From Vicugna pacos (lineage: Eukaryota > Chordata > Mammalia > Artiodactyla > Camelidae), in assembly GCF_048564905.1 (NCBI RefSeq), contig NC_133002.1, positions 25,472,501 to 25,536,500 of the forward strand: a DNA stretch of 64,000 nucleotides, given 5' to 3'. The notes under the pieces are model-generated. The model saw only the letters and a list, made by a program, of their open reading frames with translations, was not told the DNA's origin and made no database searches. Each line of letters begins with the position of its first letter. Within the stretch, counting starts at the first letter, position 1. The translations under genes were made by a program, and so were the position numbers. Shown in pieces: positions 13,101 through 26,544 of the stretch.

Positions 13101-16100
13101 AGTTCTGAGAGATAAGTGTGTGTGAAAGCAGTACTTCACCTAGCTTGAAGGGAACACAAAATTTCTTTTCAGTTGCAAACTCCACTCCATACATATATAT
13201 GGGGAGGAACAAGCTCCAACTCGGTTTTACAGTGAAATCGGCAGGCACTTCAAACCGGCACTAGGAAACAGACTGAGAAACCAGAGTAAGTGTTTCCCTT
13301 GCAACACGTTCCCTTTGTGCTGGATGAACGAACGTCTCATCACATGCTCAGTTCTGAGAGAAAAGTGTGTATGAAAGCCGTCCTTCACCTAGCTTGAAGG
13401 GAACACAAAGTTTCTTTTCTGTTGTAAACTCCACTCCATACATATATATGGGGAGGTACAAGCTCCAACTCGGTTTTACAGTGAAAACGGCAGACAATTC
13501 AAACCGGGACTAGGAAACAGACTTTGAAACCAGAGTAAGGGTTTCTCCTGCAACCCGTTCCCTTTGTGCTGGATGAACGAACGTCTCTCCACATGCTCAG
13601 TTCTGAGAGATAATTGTGTGTGAAAGCCGTACTTCAACTAGCTTGAAGGGAACACAAAGTTTGTTTTCAGTAGCATACTCCACTCCATACATATATATGG
13701 GGAGGTACAAGCTCCAACTCGATTTTACAGTGAAAACGGCAGGCACTTCAAACCGGCACCAGGAAACAGACTGAGAAACCAGAGTCAGCGTTTCTCCTGC
13801 AACCCGTTCCATTTGTGCTGAATGAACGAACGTCTCTCCACATGCTCATTTCTGAGACATAAGTGTGTGTGAAAGCCGTACATCACCTAGCTTGAGGGGA
13901 AAACAAAGTTTCTTTTCAGTTGCAAATTCCACACCATACATATATATGGGGAGGTACAAGCTCCAACTCTGTTTTACAGTGAAAACGGCAGGCACTTCAA
14001 ACCGGCACTAGGAAACAGACTGAGAAAACAGAGTCAGTGTTTCACCTGCAAACCGTTCCCTTTGTGCTGGATGAACGAACGTCTCTCCACATGCTCAGTT
14101 CTGAGAGATAAGTGTGTGTGAAAGCCGTCCTTCACCTAGCTTGAAGGGAACACAAAGTTTCTTTTCAGTTGCAAACTCCAATCCATACATATATATGGGG
14201 AGGTACAAGCTCCAACTCTGTTTTACAGTGAAAACGGCAGGCACTTCAAACCGGCACTAGGAAACAGACTGAGAAACCAGAGTAAGGGTTTCCCCTGCAA
14301 CCCGTTCCCTTTATGCTGGATGAACGAACGTCTCTCCACATGCTCAGTTCTGAGAGATAAGTGTGTGTGAAAGCCGTCCTTCACCTAGCTTGACGGGAAC
14401 ACAAAGTTTCTTTTCAGTTGCAAACTCCACTCCATACATATATATGGGGAGGTACAAGCCCCAACTCGGTTTTACAGTGAAAACGGCAGGCACTTCAAAC
14501 CGGCACTAGGAAACAGACTGAGAAACCAGAGTAAGTGTTTCTCTTGCAAACCGTTCCCTTTGTGCTGGATGAACGAACGTCTCTCCACATGCTCAGTTCT
14601 AAGAGAAAAGTGAGTATGAAAGCCGTCCTTCACCTAGCTTGAAAGGAACACAAAGTTTCTTTTCTGTTGTAAACTCCACTCCATACATATATATGGGGAG
14701 GTACAAGCTCCAACTCGGTTTTACAGTGAAAACGGCAGGCAATTCAAACCGGGACTAGGAAACAGACTTTGAAACCAGAGTAAGGGTTTCTCCTGCAACC
14801 CGTTCCATTTGTGCTGGATGAACGAACGTCTCTCCGCATGCTCAGTTCTGAGAGATAATTGTGTGTGAAAGCCGTACTTCAACTAGCTTGAAGGGAATAC
14901 AAAGTTTGTTTTCAGTGGCAAAATCCACTCCATACATATATATGGGGAGGAACAAGCTCCAACTCGGTTTTACAGTGAAATCTGGAGGCACTTCAAACCG
15001 GCACTAGGAAACAGACTGAGAAACCAGAGTAAGGGTTTCTCCTGCAACCCGTTCCCTTTGTGCTGGATGATCGAACGTCTCTCCACATGCTCAGTTCTGA
15101 GAGATAAGTGTGTGTGAAAGCCGTCCTTCACCTAGCTTGACGGGAACACAAAGTTTCTTTTCAGTTGCAAACTCCACTCCATACATATATATGGGGAGGT
15201 ACAAGCTCCAACTCGGTTTTACAGTGAAAACGGCAGGCACTTCAAACCGGCACTAGGAAACAGACTGAGAAACGAGAGTAAGTGTTTCTCTTGCAACCCG
15301 TTCCCTTTGTGCTGGATGAACGAACGTCTCTCCACATGCTCAGTTCTAAGAGAAAAGTGAGTATGAAAGCCGTCCTTCACCTAGCTTGAAAGGAACACAA
15401 AGTTTCTTTTCTGTTGTAAACTCCACTCCATACATATATATGGGGAGGTACAAGCTCCAACTCGGTTTTACAGTGAAAACGGCAGGCAATTCAAACCGGG
15501 ACTAGGAAACAGACTTTGAAACCAGAGTAAGGGTTTCTCCTGCAACCCGTTCCCTTTGTGCTGGATGAACGAACGTCTCTCCGCATGCTCAGTTCTGAGA
15601 GATAATTGTGTGTGTAAGCCGTACTTCAACTAGCTTGAAGGGAACACAAATTTTGTTTTCAGTGGCAAAATCCACTCCATACATATATATGGGGAGGTAC
15701 AAGCTCCAACTCGGTTTTACAGTGAAATCTGCAGGCACTTCAAACCGGCACTAGGAAACAGACTGAGAAACCAGAGTAAGGGTTTCTCCTGCAACCCGTT
15801 CCCTTTGTGCTGGATGAACGAACGTCTCTCCACATGCTCAGTTCTGAGAGAAATGTGTGTGTGAAAGCCGTCCTTCACATAGCTTGAAGGGAACACAAAT
15901 TTTCTTTTCAGTTGCAAACTCCAATCCATACATATATATTTGGAGGTACAAGCTCCAAATCGGTTTTACTGTGAAAACGGCAGGCAATTCAAACCGGCAC
16001 TAGGAAACAGACTGAGAAGCCAGAGTCAGTGTTTCTCCTGCAACCCGTTCCCTTTGTGCTGGATGAACGAACGTCTCACACATGCTCAGTTCTGAGAGAT

Positions 16101-16123
16101 AAGTGTGTGTGAAAGCAGTACTT
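10150..16123. repeat. Tandem pair of 12-monomer higher-order repeats (2987 bp each)
   Basis: Unit 1 is about 10150-13136 and unit 2 about 13137-16123, offset 2987 (12 x 249 minus 1). Shared private variants include acaaaatttc with ggaggaacaag at the start, cgtctcatcacatg, cagacaattc, ttcagtagcata, ctgagacataag, tttatgctgg, ggatgatcgaacg, atatatttggagg and ttttactgtg near the end. In every line I compared by eye I found no difference between the two units. That implies a very recent duplication or conversion, or an assembly duplicate. The left junction is sharp: upstream of 10150 (tccccatgttcag) differs from upstream of 13137 (gtctcacacatg). Confidence 0.93.
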
Positions 16124-19100
16124 CACCTAGCTTAAAGGGAACACAAAGTTTCTTTTCAGTTGCAAACCTCACTCCATACATATATATGGGGAAGTACAAG
16201 CTCCAAATCGGTTTTACAGTGAAATCCGCAGGCACTTTAAACCGGCACTAGGAAACAGACTGAGAAGCCAGAGTCAGTGTTTCTCCTGCAACCCGTTCCC
16301 TTTGTGCTGGATGAACGAACGTGTCTCCACATGCTCAGTTCTGAGAGATAAGTGTGTGTGAAAGCCGTCCTTCACCTAGCTTGAAGGGAACACAAAGTTT
16401 CTTTTCAGTTGCAAACTCCACTCCATACATATATATGGGGAGGTACAAGCTCCAACTCGGCTTTAGAGTGAAAACGGCAGGCACTTCAAACCGGCACTAG
16501 GAAACAGACTGAGAAACCAGAGTAAGGGTTTCTCCTGCAAACCGTTCCCTTTGTGCTGGATGAACGAAAGTCTCTCCACATGCTCAGTTCTGAGAGATAA
16601 GTGTGTGTGAAAGCCGTCCTTCACCTAGCTTGAAGGGAACACAAAGTTTCTTTTCAGTTGCAAACACCACTCCATACATATATATGGGGAGGTACAAGCT
16701 CCAAATCGGTTTTACAGTGAAAACGGCAGGCACTTCAAACCGGCACTTGGAAACAGACTGAGAAATCAGAGTTAGTGTTAGTCCTGCAACACGTTCCCTT
16801 TGTGCTGGATGAATGAACGTCTCTCCACATGCTCAGTTCTGAGAGATATGTGTGTGTGAAAGCCGTCCTTCACCTAGCTTGAAGGGAACACAAAGTTTCT
16901 TTTCAGTTGCAAACCTCACTCCATACATATATATGGGGAGGTACAAGCTCCAACTCGGTTTTACAGTGAAATCCGCAGGCACTTTAAACCGGCACTAGGA
17001 AACAGACTGAGAAGCCAGAGTCAGTGTTTCTCCTGCAACCCGTTCCCTTTGTGCTGGATGAACGAACGTCTCTCCACATGCTCAGTTCTGAGAGAAAAGT
17101 ATGTGTGAAAGCCGTCCTTCACCTAGCTTGAAGGGAACACAAAGTTTCTTTTCTGTTGCAAACTCAACTCCATACATATATATGGGGAGGTACAAGCTCC
17201 AACTCGGTTTTACAGTGAAAACGGCAGGCAAATCAAACCGGGACTAGGAAACAGACTGAGAAACCTGAGAAAGGGTTTCTCCTGCAACCCGTTCCGTTTG
17301 TGCTGGATGAACGAACGTCTCTCCACATGCTCATTTCTGAGAGATAATTGTGTGTGAAAGCCGTACTTCACCTAGCTTGAAGGGAACACAAAGTTTGTTT
17401 TCAGTTGCAAACTCCACTCCATACATATATATGGGGAGGTACAAGCTCCAACTCGGTTTTACAGTGAAATCTGCAGGCACTTCAAACCGGCACTAGGAAA
17501 CAGACTGAGAAACCAGAGTAAGGGTTTCTCCTGCAACCCGTTCCCTTTGTGCTGGATGAACGAACGTCTCTCCACATGCTCAGTTCTGAGAGATAAGTGT
17601 GTGTGAAAGCCGTCCTTCACCTAGCTTGAAGGGAACACAAAGTTTCTTTTCAGTTGCAAACTCCACTCCATACATATATATGCGGAGGAACAAGCTCCAA
17701 GTCGGTTTTACAGTGAAAACGGCAGGCACATCAAACCGGCACTAGGAAACAGACTGAGAAACCAGAGTAAGTGTTTCTCTTGCAACCCGTTCCCTTTGTG
17801 CTGGATGAACGAACGTCTCTCCACATGCTCAGTTCTGAGAGATAAGTGTGTGTGAAAGCCATCCTTCAACTAGCATGAAGGGAACACAAAGTTTCTTTTC
17901 AGTTGCAAACCTCACTCCATACATATATATGGGGAAGTACAAGCTCCAACTCGGTTTTACAGTGAAATCCGCAGGCACTTTAAACCGGCACTAGGAAACA
18001 GACTGAGAAGCCAGAGTCAGTGTTTCTCCTGCAACCCGTTCCATTTGTGCTGGATGAACGAACGTCTCTCCACATGCTCAGTTCTGAGAGATAAGTGTGT
18101 GTGAAAGCCGTCCTTCACCTAGCTTGACGGGAACACAAAGTTTCTTTTCAGTTGCAAACTCCACTCCATACATATATATGGGGAGGTACAAGCTCCAACT
18201 CGGTTTTACAGTGAAAACGGCAGGCACTTCAAACCGGCACTAGGAAACAGACTGAGAAACCAGAGTAAGTGTTTCTCTTGCAACCCGTTCCCTTTGTGCT
18301 GGATGAACGAACGTCTCTCCACATGCTCAGTTCTAAGAGAAAAGTGAGTATGAAAGCCGTCCTTCACCTAGCTTGAAAGGAACACAAAGTTTCTTTTCTG
18401 TTGTAAACTCCACTCCATACATATATATGGGGAGGTACAAGCTCCAACTCGGTTTTACAGTGAAAACGGCAGGCAATTCAAACCGGGACTAGGAAACAGA
18501 CTTTGAAACCAGAGTAAGGGTTTCACCTGCAACCCGTTCCATTTGTGCTGGATGAACGAACGTCTCTCCGCATGCTCAGTTCTGAGAGATAATTGTGTGT
18601 GAAAGCCGTACTTCAACTAGCTTGAAGGGAACACAAAGTTTGTTTTCAGTGGCAAAATCCACTCCATACAGATATATGGGGAGGTACAAGCTCCAACTCG
18701 GTTTTACAGTGAAATCTGCAGGCACTTCAAACCGGCACTAGGAAACAGACTGAGAAACCAGAGTAAGGGTTTCTCCTGCAACCCGTTCCCTTTGTGCTGG
18801 ATGAACGAACGTCTCTCCACATGCTCAGTTCTGAGAGAAATGTGTGTGTGAAAGCCGTCCTTCACATAGCTTGAAGGGAACACAAATTTTCTTTTCAGTT
18901 GCAAACTCCAATCCATACATATATATTTGGAGGTACAAGCTCCAAATCGGTTTTACAGTGAAAACGGCAGGCAATTCAATCCGGCACTAGGAAACAGACT
19001 GAGAAGCCAGAGTCAGTGTTTCTCCTGCAACCCGTTCCCTTTGTGCTGGATGAACGAACGTCTCTCCACATGCTCAGTTCTGAGAGATAAGTGTGTGTGA

Positions 19101-20893
19101 AAGCAGTACTTCACCTAGCTTAAAGGGAACACAAAGTTTCTTTTCAGTTGCAAACCTCACTCCATACATATATATGGGGAAGTACAAGCTCCAAATCGGT
19201 TTTACAGTGAAATCCGCAGGCACTTTAAACCGGCACTAGGAAACAGACTGAGAAGCCAGAGTCAGTGTTTCTCCTGCAACCCGTTCCCTTTGTGCTGGAT
19301 GAACGAACGTGTCTCCACATGCTCAGTTCTGAGAGATAAGTGTGTGTGAAAGCCGTCCTTCACCTAGCTTGAAGGGAACACAAAGTTTCTTTTCAGTTGC
19401 AAACTCCACTCCATACATATATATGGGGAGGTACAAGCTCCAACTCGGCTTTAGAGTGAAAACGGCAGGCACTTCAAACCGGCACTAGGAAACAGACTGA
19501 GAAACCAGAGTAAGGGTTTCTCCTGCAAACCGTTCCCTTTGTGCTGGATGAACGAAAGTCTCTCCACATGCTCAGTTCTGAGAGATAAGTGTGTGTGAAA
19601 GCCGTCCTTCACCTAGCTTGAAGGGAACACAAAGTTTCTTTTCAGTTGCAAACACCACTCCATACATATATATGGGGAGGTACAAGCTCCAAATCGGTTT
19701 TACAGTGAAAACGGCAGGCACTTCAAACCGGCACTTGGAAACACACTGAGAAATCAGAGTTAGTGTTAGTCCTGCAACACGTTCCCTTTGTGCTGGATGA
19801 ATGAACGTCTCTCCACATGCTCAGTTCTGAGAGATAAGTGTGTGTGAAAGCCGTCCTTCACCTAGCTTGAAGGGAACACAAAGTTTCTTTTCAGTTGCAA
19901 ACCTCACTCCATACATATATATGGGGAGGTACAAGCTCCAACTCGGTTTTACAGTGAAATCCGCAGGCACTTTAAACCGGCACTAGGAAACAGACTGAGA
20001 AGCCAGAGTCAGTGTTTCTCCTGCAACCCGTTCCCTTTGTGCTGGATGAACGAACGTCTCTCCACATGCTCAGTTCTGAGAGAAAAGTATGTGTGAAAGC
20101 CGTCCTTCACCTAGCTTGAAGGGAACACAAAGTTTCTTTTCTGTTGCAAACTCAACTCCATACATATATATGGGGAGGTACAAGCTCCAACTCGGTTTTA
20201 CAGTGAAAACGGCAGGCAAATCAAACCGGGACTAGGAAACAGACTGAGAAACCTGAGAAAGGGTTTCTCCTGCAACCCGTTCCATTTGTGCTGGATGAAC
20301 GAACGTCTCTCCACATGCTCATTTCTGAGAGATAATTGTGTGTGAAAGCCGTACTTCACCTAGCTTGAAGGGAACACAAAGTTTGTTTTCAGTTGCAAAC
20401 TCCACTCCATACATATATATGGGGAGGTACAAGCTCCAACTCGGTTTTACAGTGAAATCTGCAGGCACTTCAAACCGGCACTAGGAAACAGACTGAGAAA
20501 CCAGAGTAAGGGTTTCTCCTGCAACCCGTTCCCTTTGTGCTGGATGAACGAAGGTCTCTCCACATGCTCAGTTCTGAGAGATAAGTGTGTGTGAAAGCCG
20601 TCCTTCACCTAGCTTGAAGGGAACACAAAGTTTCTTTTCAGTTGCAAACTCCACACCATACATATATATGGGGAGGAACAAGCTCCAAGTCGGTTTTACA
20701 GTGAAAACGGCAGGCACATCAAACCGGCACAAGGAAACAGACTGAGAAACCAGAGTAAGTGTTTCTCTTGCAACCCGTTCCCTTTGTGCTGGATGAACGA
20801 ACGTCTCTCCACATGCTCAGTTCTGAGAGATAAGTGTGTGTGAAAGCCAACCTTCAACTAGCTTGAAGGGAACACAAAGTTTCTTTTCAGTTG
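15075..20893. repeat. Second, overlapping 12-monomer duplication (offset 2987/2988)
   Basis: About 15075-17905 matches about 18062-20893. The offset is 2987 up to about 19070 and 2988 after it, where the right copy has ctctccacatg and the left copy has ctcacacatg. Shared marks are the cggctttagagtg monomer (16.46/19.45 kb), caaacaccac (16.67/19.66 kb), cacttggaaac with gttagtgttagtcc, aaacctgagaaagg (17.27/20.26 kb), and ggaggaacaagctccaagt (17.69/20.68 kb). There are visible small differences (tttcacc against tttctcc, ccgtttg against ccatttg, gatatatgg against catatatatgg). This duplication is therefore probably older than the 10150-16123 pair. Its left part overlaps the end of that pair, so the frame of amplification shifted between events. 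Confidence 0.88.
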
Positions 20894-23800
20894 CAAACTT
20901 CACTCCATACATATATATGGGGAGGTACAAGCTCCAACACGGTTTTACAGTGAAAACGGCAGGCACTTCAAACCGGCACTAGGAAACAGACTGAGAAATA
21001 AGAGTTAGTGTTTGTTCTGCAACACGTTCCCTTTGTGCTGGATGAATGAACGTCTCTCCACATGCTCAGTTCTGAGAGATAATTGTGTGTGAAAGCCGTC
21101 CTTCACCTAGCTTGAAGGGAACAAAAGTTTCTTTTCAGTTGCAAACTCCACTCCATACATATATATGGGGAGGTACAAGCTCCAACTCGGTTTTACAGTG
21201 AAAACGGCAGGCACTTCAAACCGGCACTAGGAAACAGACTGAGAAACCAGAGTCAGTGTTTCCCCTGCAACCCTTTCCTTTTGTGCTGGATGAACGAACG
21301 TCTCTCCACATGCTCAGTTCTGAGAGATAAGTGTGTGTGAAAGTCGTACTTCACCTAGCTTGAACGGAACACAAAGTTTGTTTTCAGTTGCAAACTCCAC
21401 ACCATACATATATATGGGGAGGTACAAGCTCCAAATCGGTTTTACAGTAAAATCTGCAGGCACTTCAAACCGGCACTAGGAAACAGACTGAGAAACCAGA
21501 GTAAGGATTTCTCCTGCAACCCGTTCCCTTTGTGCTGGATGAACGAACGTCTCTCCACATGCTCAGTTCTGAGAGATAAGTGTGTGTGAAAGCCGTCCTT
21601 CACCTAGCTTGAAGGGAACACAAAGTTTCTTTTCAGTTGCAAACTCCACTCCATACATATATATGGGGAGGAACCAGCTCCAAGTGTGTTTTACAGTGAA
21701 ATCGGCAGGCACTTCAAACCGGCACTAGGAAACAGACTGAGAAACCAGAGTAAGTGTTTCTCTTGCAACCCGTTCCCTTTTTGCTGGATGAACGAACGTC
21801 TCTCCACATGCTCAGTTCTGAGAGCAAAGTGTGTATGAAAGCCGTCCTTCACCTAGCTTGAAGGGAACACAAAGTTTCTTTTCTGTTGTAAACTCCACTC
21901 CATACATATATATGGGGAGGTACAAGCTCCAACTCGGTTTTACAGTGAAAACGGCAGGCAATTCAAACCGGGACTAGGAAACAGACTGAGAAACCAGAGT
22001 AAGGGTTTCTCCTGCAACCCGTTCCATTTGTGCTGGATGAACGAACGTCTCTCCACATGCTCAGTTCTGAGAGTTAATTGTGTGTGAAAGCCGTACTTCA
22101 ACTAGCTTGAAGGGAACACAAAGTTTGTTTTCAGTGGCAAAATCCACTCCATACTTATATATGGGGATGTACAAGCTCCAACTCGGTTTTACAGTGAAAA
22201 CGGCAGGCACTTCAAACCGGCACTAGGAAACAGACTGAGAAACTAGAGTCAGTGTTACACCTGCAACCCGTTCCCTTTGTGCTGGATGAAAGATCATCTC
22301 TCCACATGCTCAGTTCTGAGAGATAAGTGTGTGTGAAAGCCGTGCTTCACCTAGCTTCAAGGGAACACAAAGTTTCTTTTCAGTTGCAAAGTCCACTCCA
22401 TACATATATATGGGGAGGTACAAGCTCCAACTCGGTTTTACAGTGAAAACGGCAGGCACTTCAAACCGGCACTAGGAAACAGACTGAGAAACCAGAGTAA
22501 GGGTTTCTCCTGCAACCCGTTCCCTTTGTGCTGGATGAACGAACGTCTCTCCACATGCTCAGTTCTGAGAGATAAGTGTGTGTGAAAGCCGTCCTTCACC
22601 TAGATTGAAGGGAACACAAAGTTTCTTTTCAGTTGCAAACTCCACTCCATACATATATATGGGGAGGAACAAGCTCCAACACGGTTTTACAGTGAAAACG
22701 GCAGGCACTTCAAACCGGCACTAGGAAACAGACTGAGAAACCAGAGTAAGGGTTTCTCTTGCAACCCGTTCCCTTTGTGCTGGATGAACGAACGTCTCTC
22801 CACATGCTCAGTTCTGAGAGAAAAGTGTGTATGAAAGCCGTCCTTCACCTAGCTTGAAGGGAACACAAAGTTTCTTTTCTGTTGTAAACTCCACTCCATA
22901 CATATATATGGGGAGGTAAAAGCTCCAACTCGGTTTTACAGTGAAAACGGCAGGCAATTCAAACCGGGACTAGGAAACAGACTTTGAAATCAGAGTAAGG
23001 GTTTCTCCTGCAACCCGTTCCATTTGTGCTGGATGAACGAACGTCTCTCAACATGCTCAGTTCTGAGAGATAATTGTGTGTGAAAGCCGTACTTCAACTA
23101 GCTTGAAGGGAACACAAAGTTTGTTTTCAGTGGCAAAATCCACTCCATACTTATATATGGGGATGTGCAAGCTCCAACTCGGTTTTACAGTGAAATCGGC
23201 AGGCACTTTAAACCGGCACAAGGAAACAGACTGAGAAGCCAGAGTCAGTGTTCCTCCTGCAACCCGTTCCCTTTGTGCTGGATGAACGAACGTCTCTCCA
23301 CATGCTCATTTCTGAGAGATAAGTGTATGTGAAAACCGTCCTTCACCTAGCTTGAAGGGAACACAAAGTTTCTTTTCAGTTGCAAACCTCACTCCATACA
23401 TATATATTGGGAAGTACAAGCTCCAACTCGGTTTTACAGTGAAATCCGCAGGCACTTTAAACCGGCACTAGGAAACAGACTGAGAAGCCAGAGTCAGTGT
23501 TTCTCCTGCAACCCGTTCCGTTTGTGCTGGATGAACGAACGTCTCTCCACATGCTCAGTTCTGAGAGATAAGTGTGTGTGAAAGCCGCCCTTCACCTAGC
23601 TTGAAGGGAACACAAAGTTTCTTTTCAGTTGCAAACTCCTCTCCATACATATATATGGGGAGGTACAAGCTCCAACACGGTTTTACAGTGAAAACGGCAG
23701 GCACTTCAAACCGGCACTAGGAAACAGACTGAGAAACCAGAGTAAGGGTTTCTCCTGCAACCCGTTCCCTTTTGGCTGGATAAACGAACGTCTCTCCACA

Positions 23801-26544
23801 TGCTCAGATCTGAGAGATAAGTGTGTGTGAAAGCCGTCCTTCACCTAGCTTGAAGGGAACACAAAGTTTCTTTTCAGTTGCAAACCCCACTCCATACATA
23901 TATATGGGGAGGTACAAGCTCCAACTCTGGTTTACAGTGAAATCCGCAGGCACTTTAAACCGGCACAAGGAAACAGACGGAGAAGCCAGAGTCAGTGTTT
24001 CTCCTGCAACCCGTTCCCTTTGTGCTGGATGAACGAACGTCTCTCCACATGCTCAGTTCTGAGAGATAAGTGTGTGTGAAAGCCGTCCTTCACCTAGCTT
24101 GAAGGGAACACAAAGTTTCTTTTCAGTTGCAAACTCCACTCCATACATATATATGGGGAGGTACAAGCTCCAACAGGGTTTTACAGTGAAAACGGCAGGC
24201 ACTTCCAACCGGCACTAGGAAACAGACTGAGAAACCAGAGAAAGGGTTTCTCCTGCAAACCGTTCCCTTTGTGCTGGATGAACGAAAGTCTCTCCACATG
24301 CTCAGTTCTGAGAGATAAGTGTGTGTGAAAGCCGTCCTTCACCTAGCTTGAAGGGAACACAATGTTTCTTTTCAGTTGCAAACTCCACTCCATACATATA
24401 TATGGGGAGGTACAAGCTCCAAATCAGTTTTACAGTGAAAACGGCAGGCACTTCAATCCGGTACTAGGAAACAAACTGAGAAACCAGAGTAAGGGTTTCT
24501 CCTGCAACCCGTTCCTTTTGTGCTGGATGAACGAACGTCTCTCCACATGCTCAGTTCTGAGAGATAAGTGTGTGTGAAAGCCGTCCTTCACCTAGCTTGA
24601 AGGGAACACAAAGTTTCTTTTCAGTTGCAAATCCCACTCCATACATATATATGGGGAGGTACAAGATCCAACTCGGTTTTACAGTGAAAACGGCAGGCAC
24701 TTCAAACCGGCACAAGGAAACAGACTGAGAAACCAGAGTCAATGATTCTCCTGCAACCCGTTCCCTTTGTGCTGGATGAACGAACGTCTCTCCACATGCT
24801 CAGTTCTGAGAAATAAGTGTGTGTGAAAGCCGTCCTTCACCTAGCTTGAAGGGAACACAAAGTTTCTTTTTAGTTTCCAACTCCACTCCTTACATATATA
24901 TGGGGAGGTACAAGCTCCAACTCGGTTTTACAGTGAAAACGGCAGGCACTTCAAACCGGCACTAGGAAACAGACTGAGAAACCAGAGTAAGGGTTTCTCC
25001 TGCAACCCGTTCCCTTTGTGCTGGATGAACGAACGTCTCTCCACATGCTCAGTTCTGAGAGATAATTGTGTGTGAAAGCCGTCCTTCACCTAGCTTGAAG
25101 GGAACACAAAGTTTCTTTTCAGTTGCAAACCCCACTCCATACATATATATGGGGAGGTACAAGCTCCAACTCGGTTTTACAGTGAAAACGGCAGGCACTT
25201 CAAACCGGCACTAGGAAACAGACTGAGAGACCAGAGTAACGGTTTCTCCTGCAACCCGTTCCCTTTGTGCTGGATGAACGAACGTCTCTCCACATGCTCA
25301 GTTCTGAGAGATAAGTGTGTGTGAAAGCCGTCCTTCAAATAGCTTGAAGGGAACACAAAGTTTCTTTTCATTTGCAAACTCCACTCCATACATATATATG
25401 TGGAGTAACAAGTTCCAACTCGGTTTTACAGTGAAAACGGCAGGCACTTCAAACCGGCACTAGGAAACAGACTGAGAAACCAGAGTAAGGGTTTCTCCTG
25501 CAACCCGTTCCCTTTGTGCTGGATGAACGAACGTCTCTCCACATGCTCAGTTCTGAAAGATACGTGTGTGTGAAAGCCGTCCTTAACATAGCTTGAAGGG
25601 AACACAAAGTTTCTTTTCAGTTGCCAAATCCACTCCTTACATATATATGGGAAGGTACAAGCTCCAACTTGGTTTTACAGTGAAAACGGCAGGCACATTA
25701 AACCGGCACTAGGAACCAGACTGAGAAACCAGAGTCAGTGTTTCTCCTGCAAACCGTTCCCGTTGTGCTGGGTGAACGAACGTCTCTCCACATGCTAAGA
25801 TCTGAGAGATAAGTGTGAGTGAATGCCGTCCTTCACCTACCTTGAAGGGAACACAAAGTTTTTTTTCAGTTGCAAACTCCACTCCATAAATATATATGGG
25901 GAGGTACAAGCTCCAACTCGGCTTTACAGTGAAAACGGCATGCACTTCAAACCGGCACTAGGAAACAGACTGAGAATCCAGAGTAAGGGTTTCTCCTGCA
26001 ACCCGTTCCCTTTATGCTGGATGAACGAACGTCTCTCCACATGCTCACTTCTGAGAGATAATTGTGTGTGAATGCCGTCCTTCACCTAGCTTGAACGGAA
26101 CACAAAATTTCTTCTCTGTTGCAAACTCCACTCCATACATATATATGGGGAGGTACAAGCACCAACTCGGTTTTACAGTGAAAACGGCAGGCACTTCAAA
26201 CCGGCACTAGGAAACAGACTGAGAAACCAGAGTCAGTGTTTCTCCTGCAACCCGTTCCCTTTGTACTGGATGAACGAACGTCTCTCCACATGCTCAGTTC
26301 TGAGAGATAATTGTGTGTGAAAGCCGTCCTTCACCTAGCTTGAAGGGAACACAAAGTTTCTTTTCAGTTGCAAACCGCACTCCATACATATATATGGGGA
26401 GGTACAAGCTCCAACTCTGTTTTACAGTGAAAACGGCAGGCACTTCAAACCGGCACTAGGAAACAGCCTGAGATACCAGAGTCAGTGTTTCTCGTGCAAC
26501 CCGTTCCTTTGTGCTGGATGAACGAACGTCTCTCCACATGTTCA
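20894..26544. repeat. Mixed satellite monomers with a 4-monomer duplication (offset 996)
   Basis: About 21480-22175 matches about 22476-23171 at an offset of exactly 996 (4 monomers). Shared marks are tctcttgcaac, gtgtgtatgaaag, tctgttgtaaac, ggcaattcaaaccgggac, ttcagtggcaaaatcc and the rare atacttatatatggggatgt. The rest of the stretch shows no adjacent high-identity copy. Parts of it are related to the right half of the window: 23.69-24.45 kb to 46.3-47.08 kb, and 24.45-25.33 kb to 51.81-52.69 kb. No gene was found. Confidence 0.82.
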
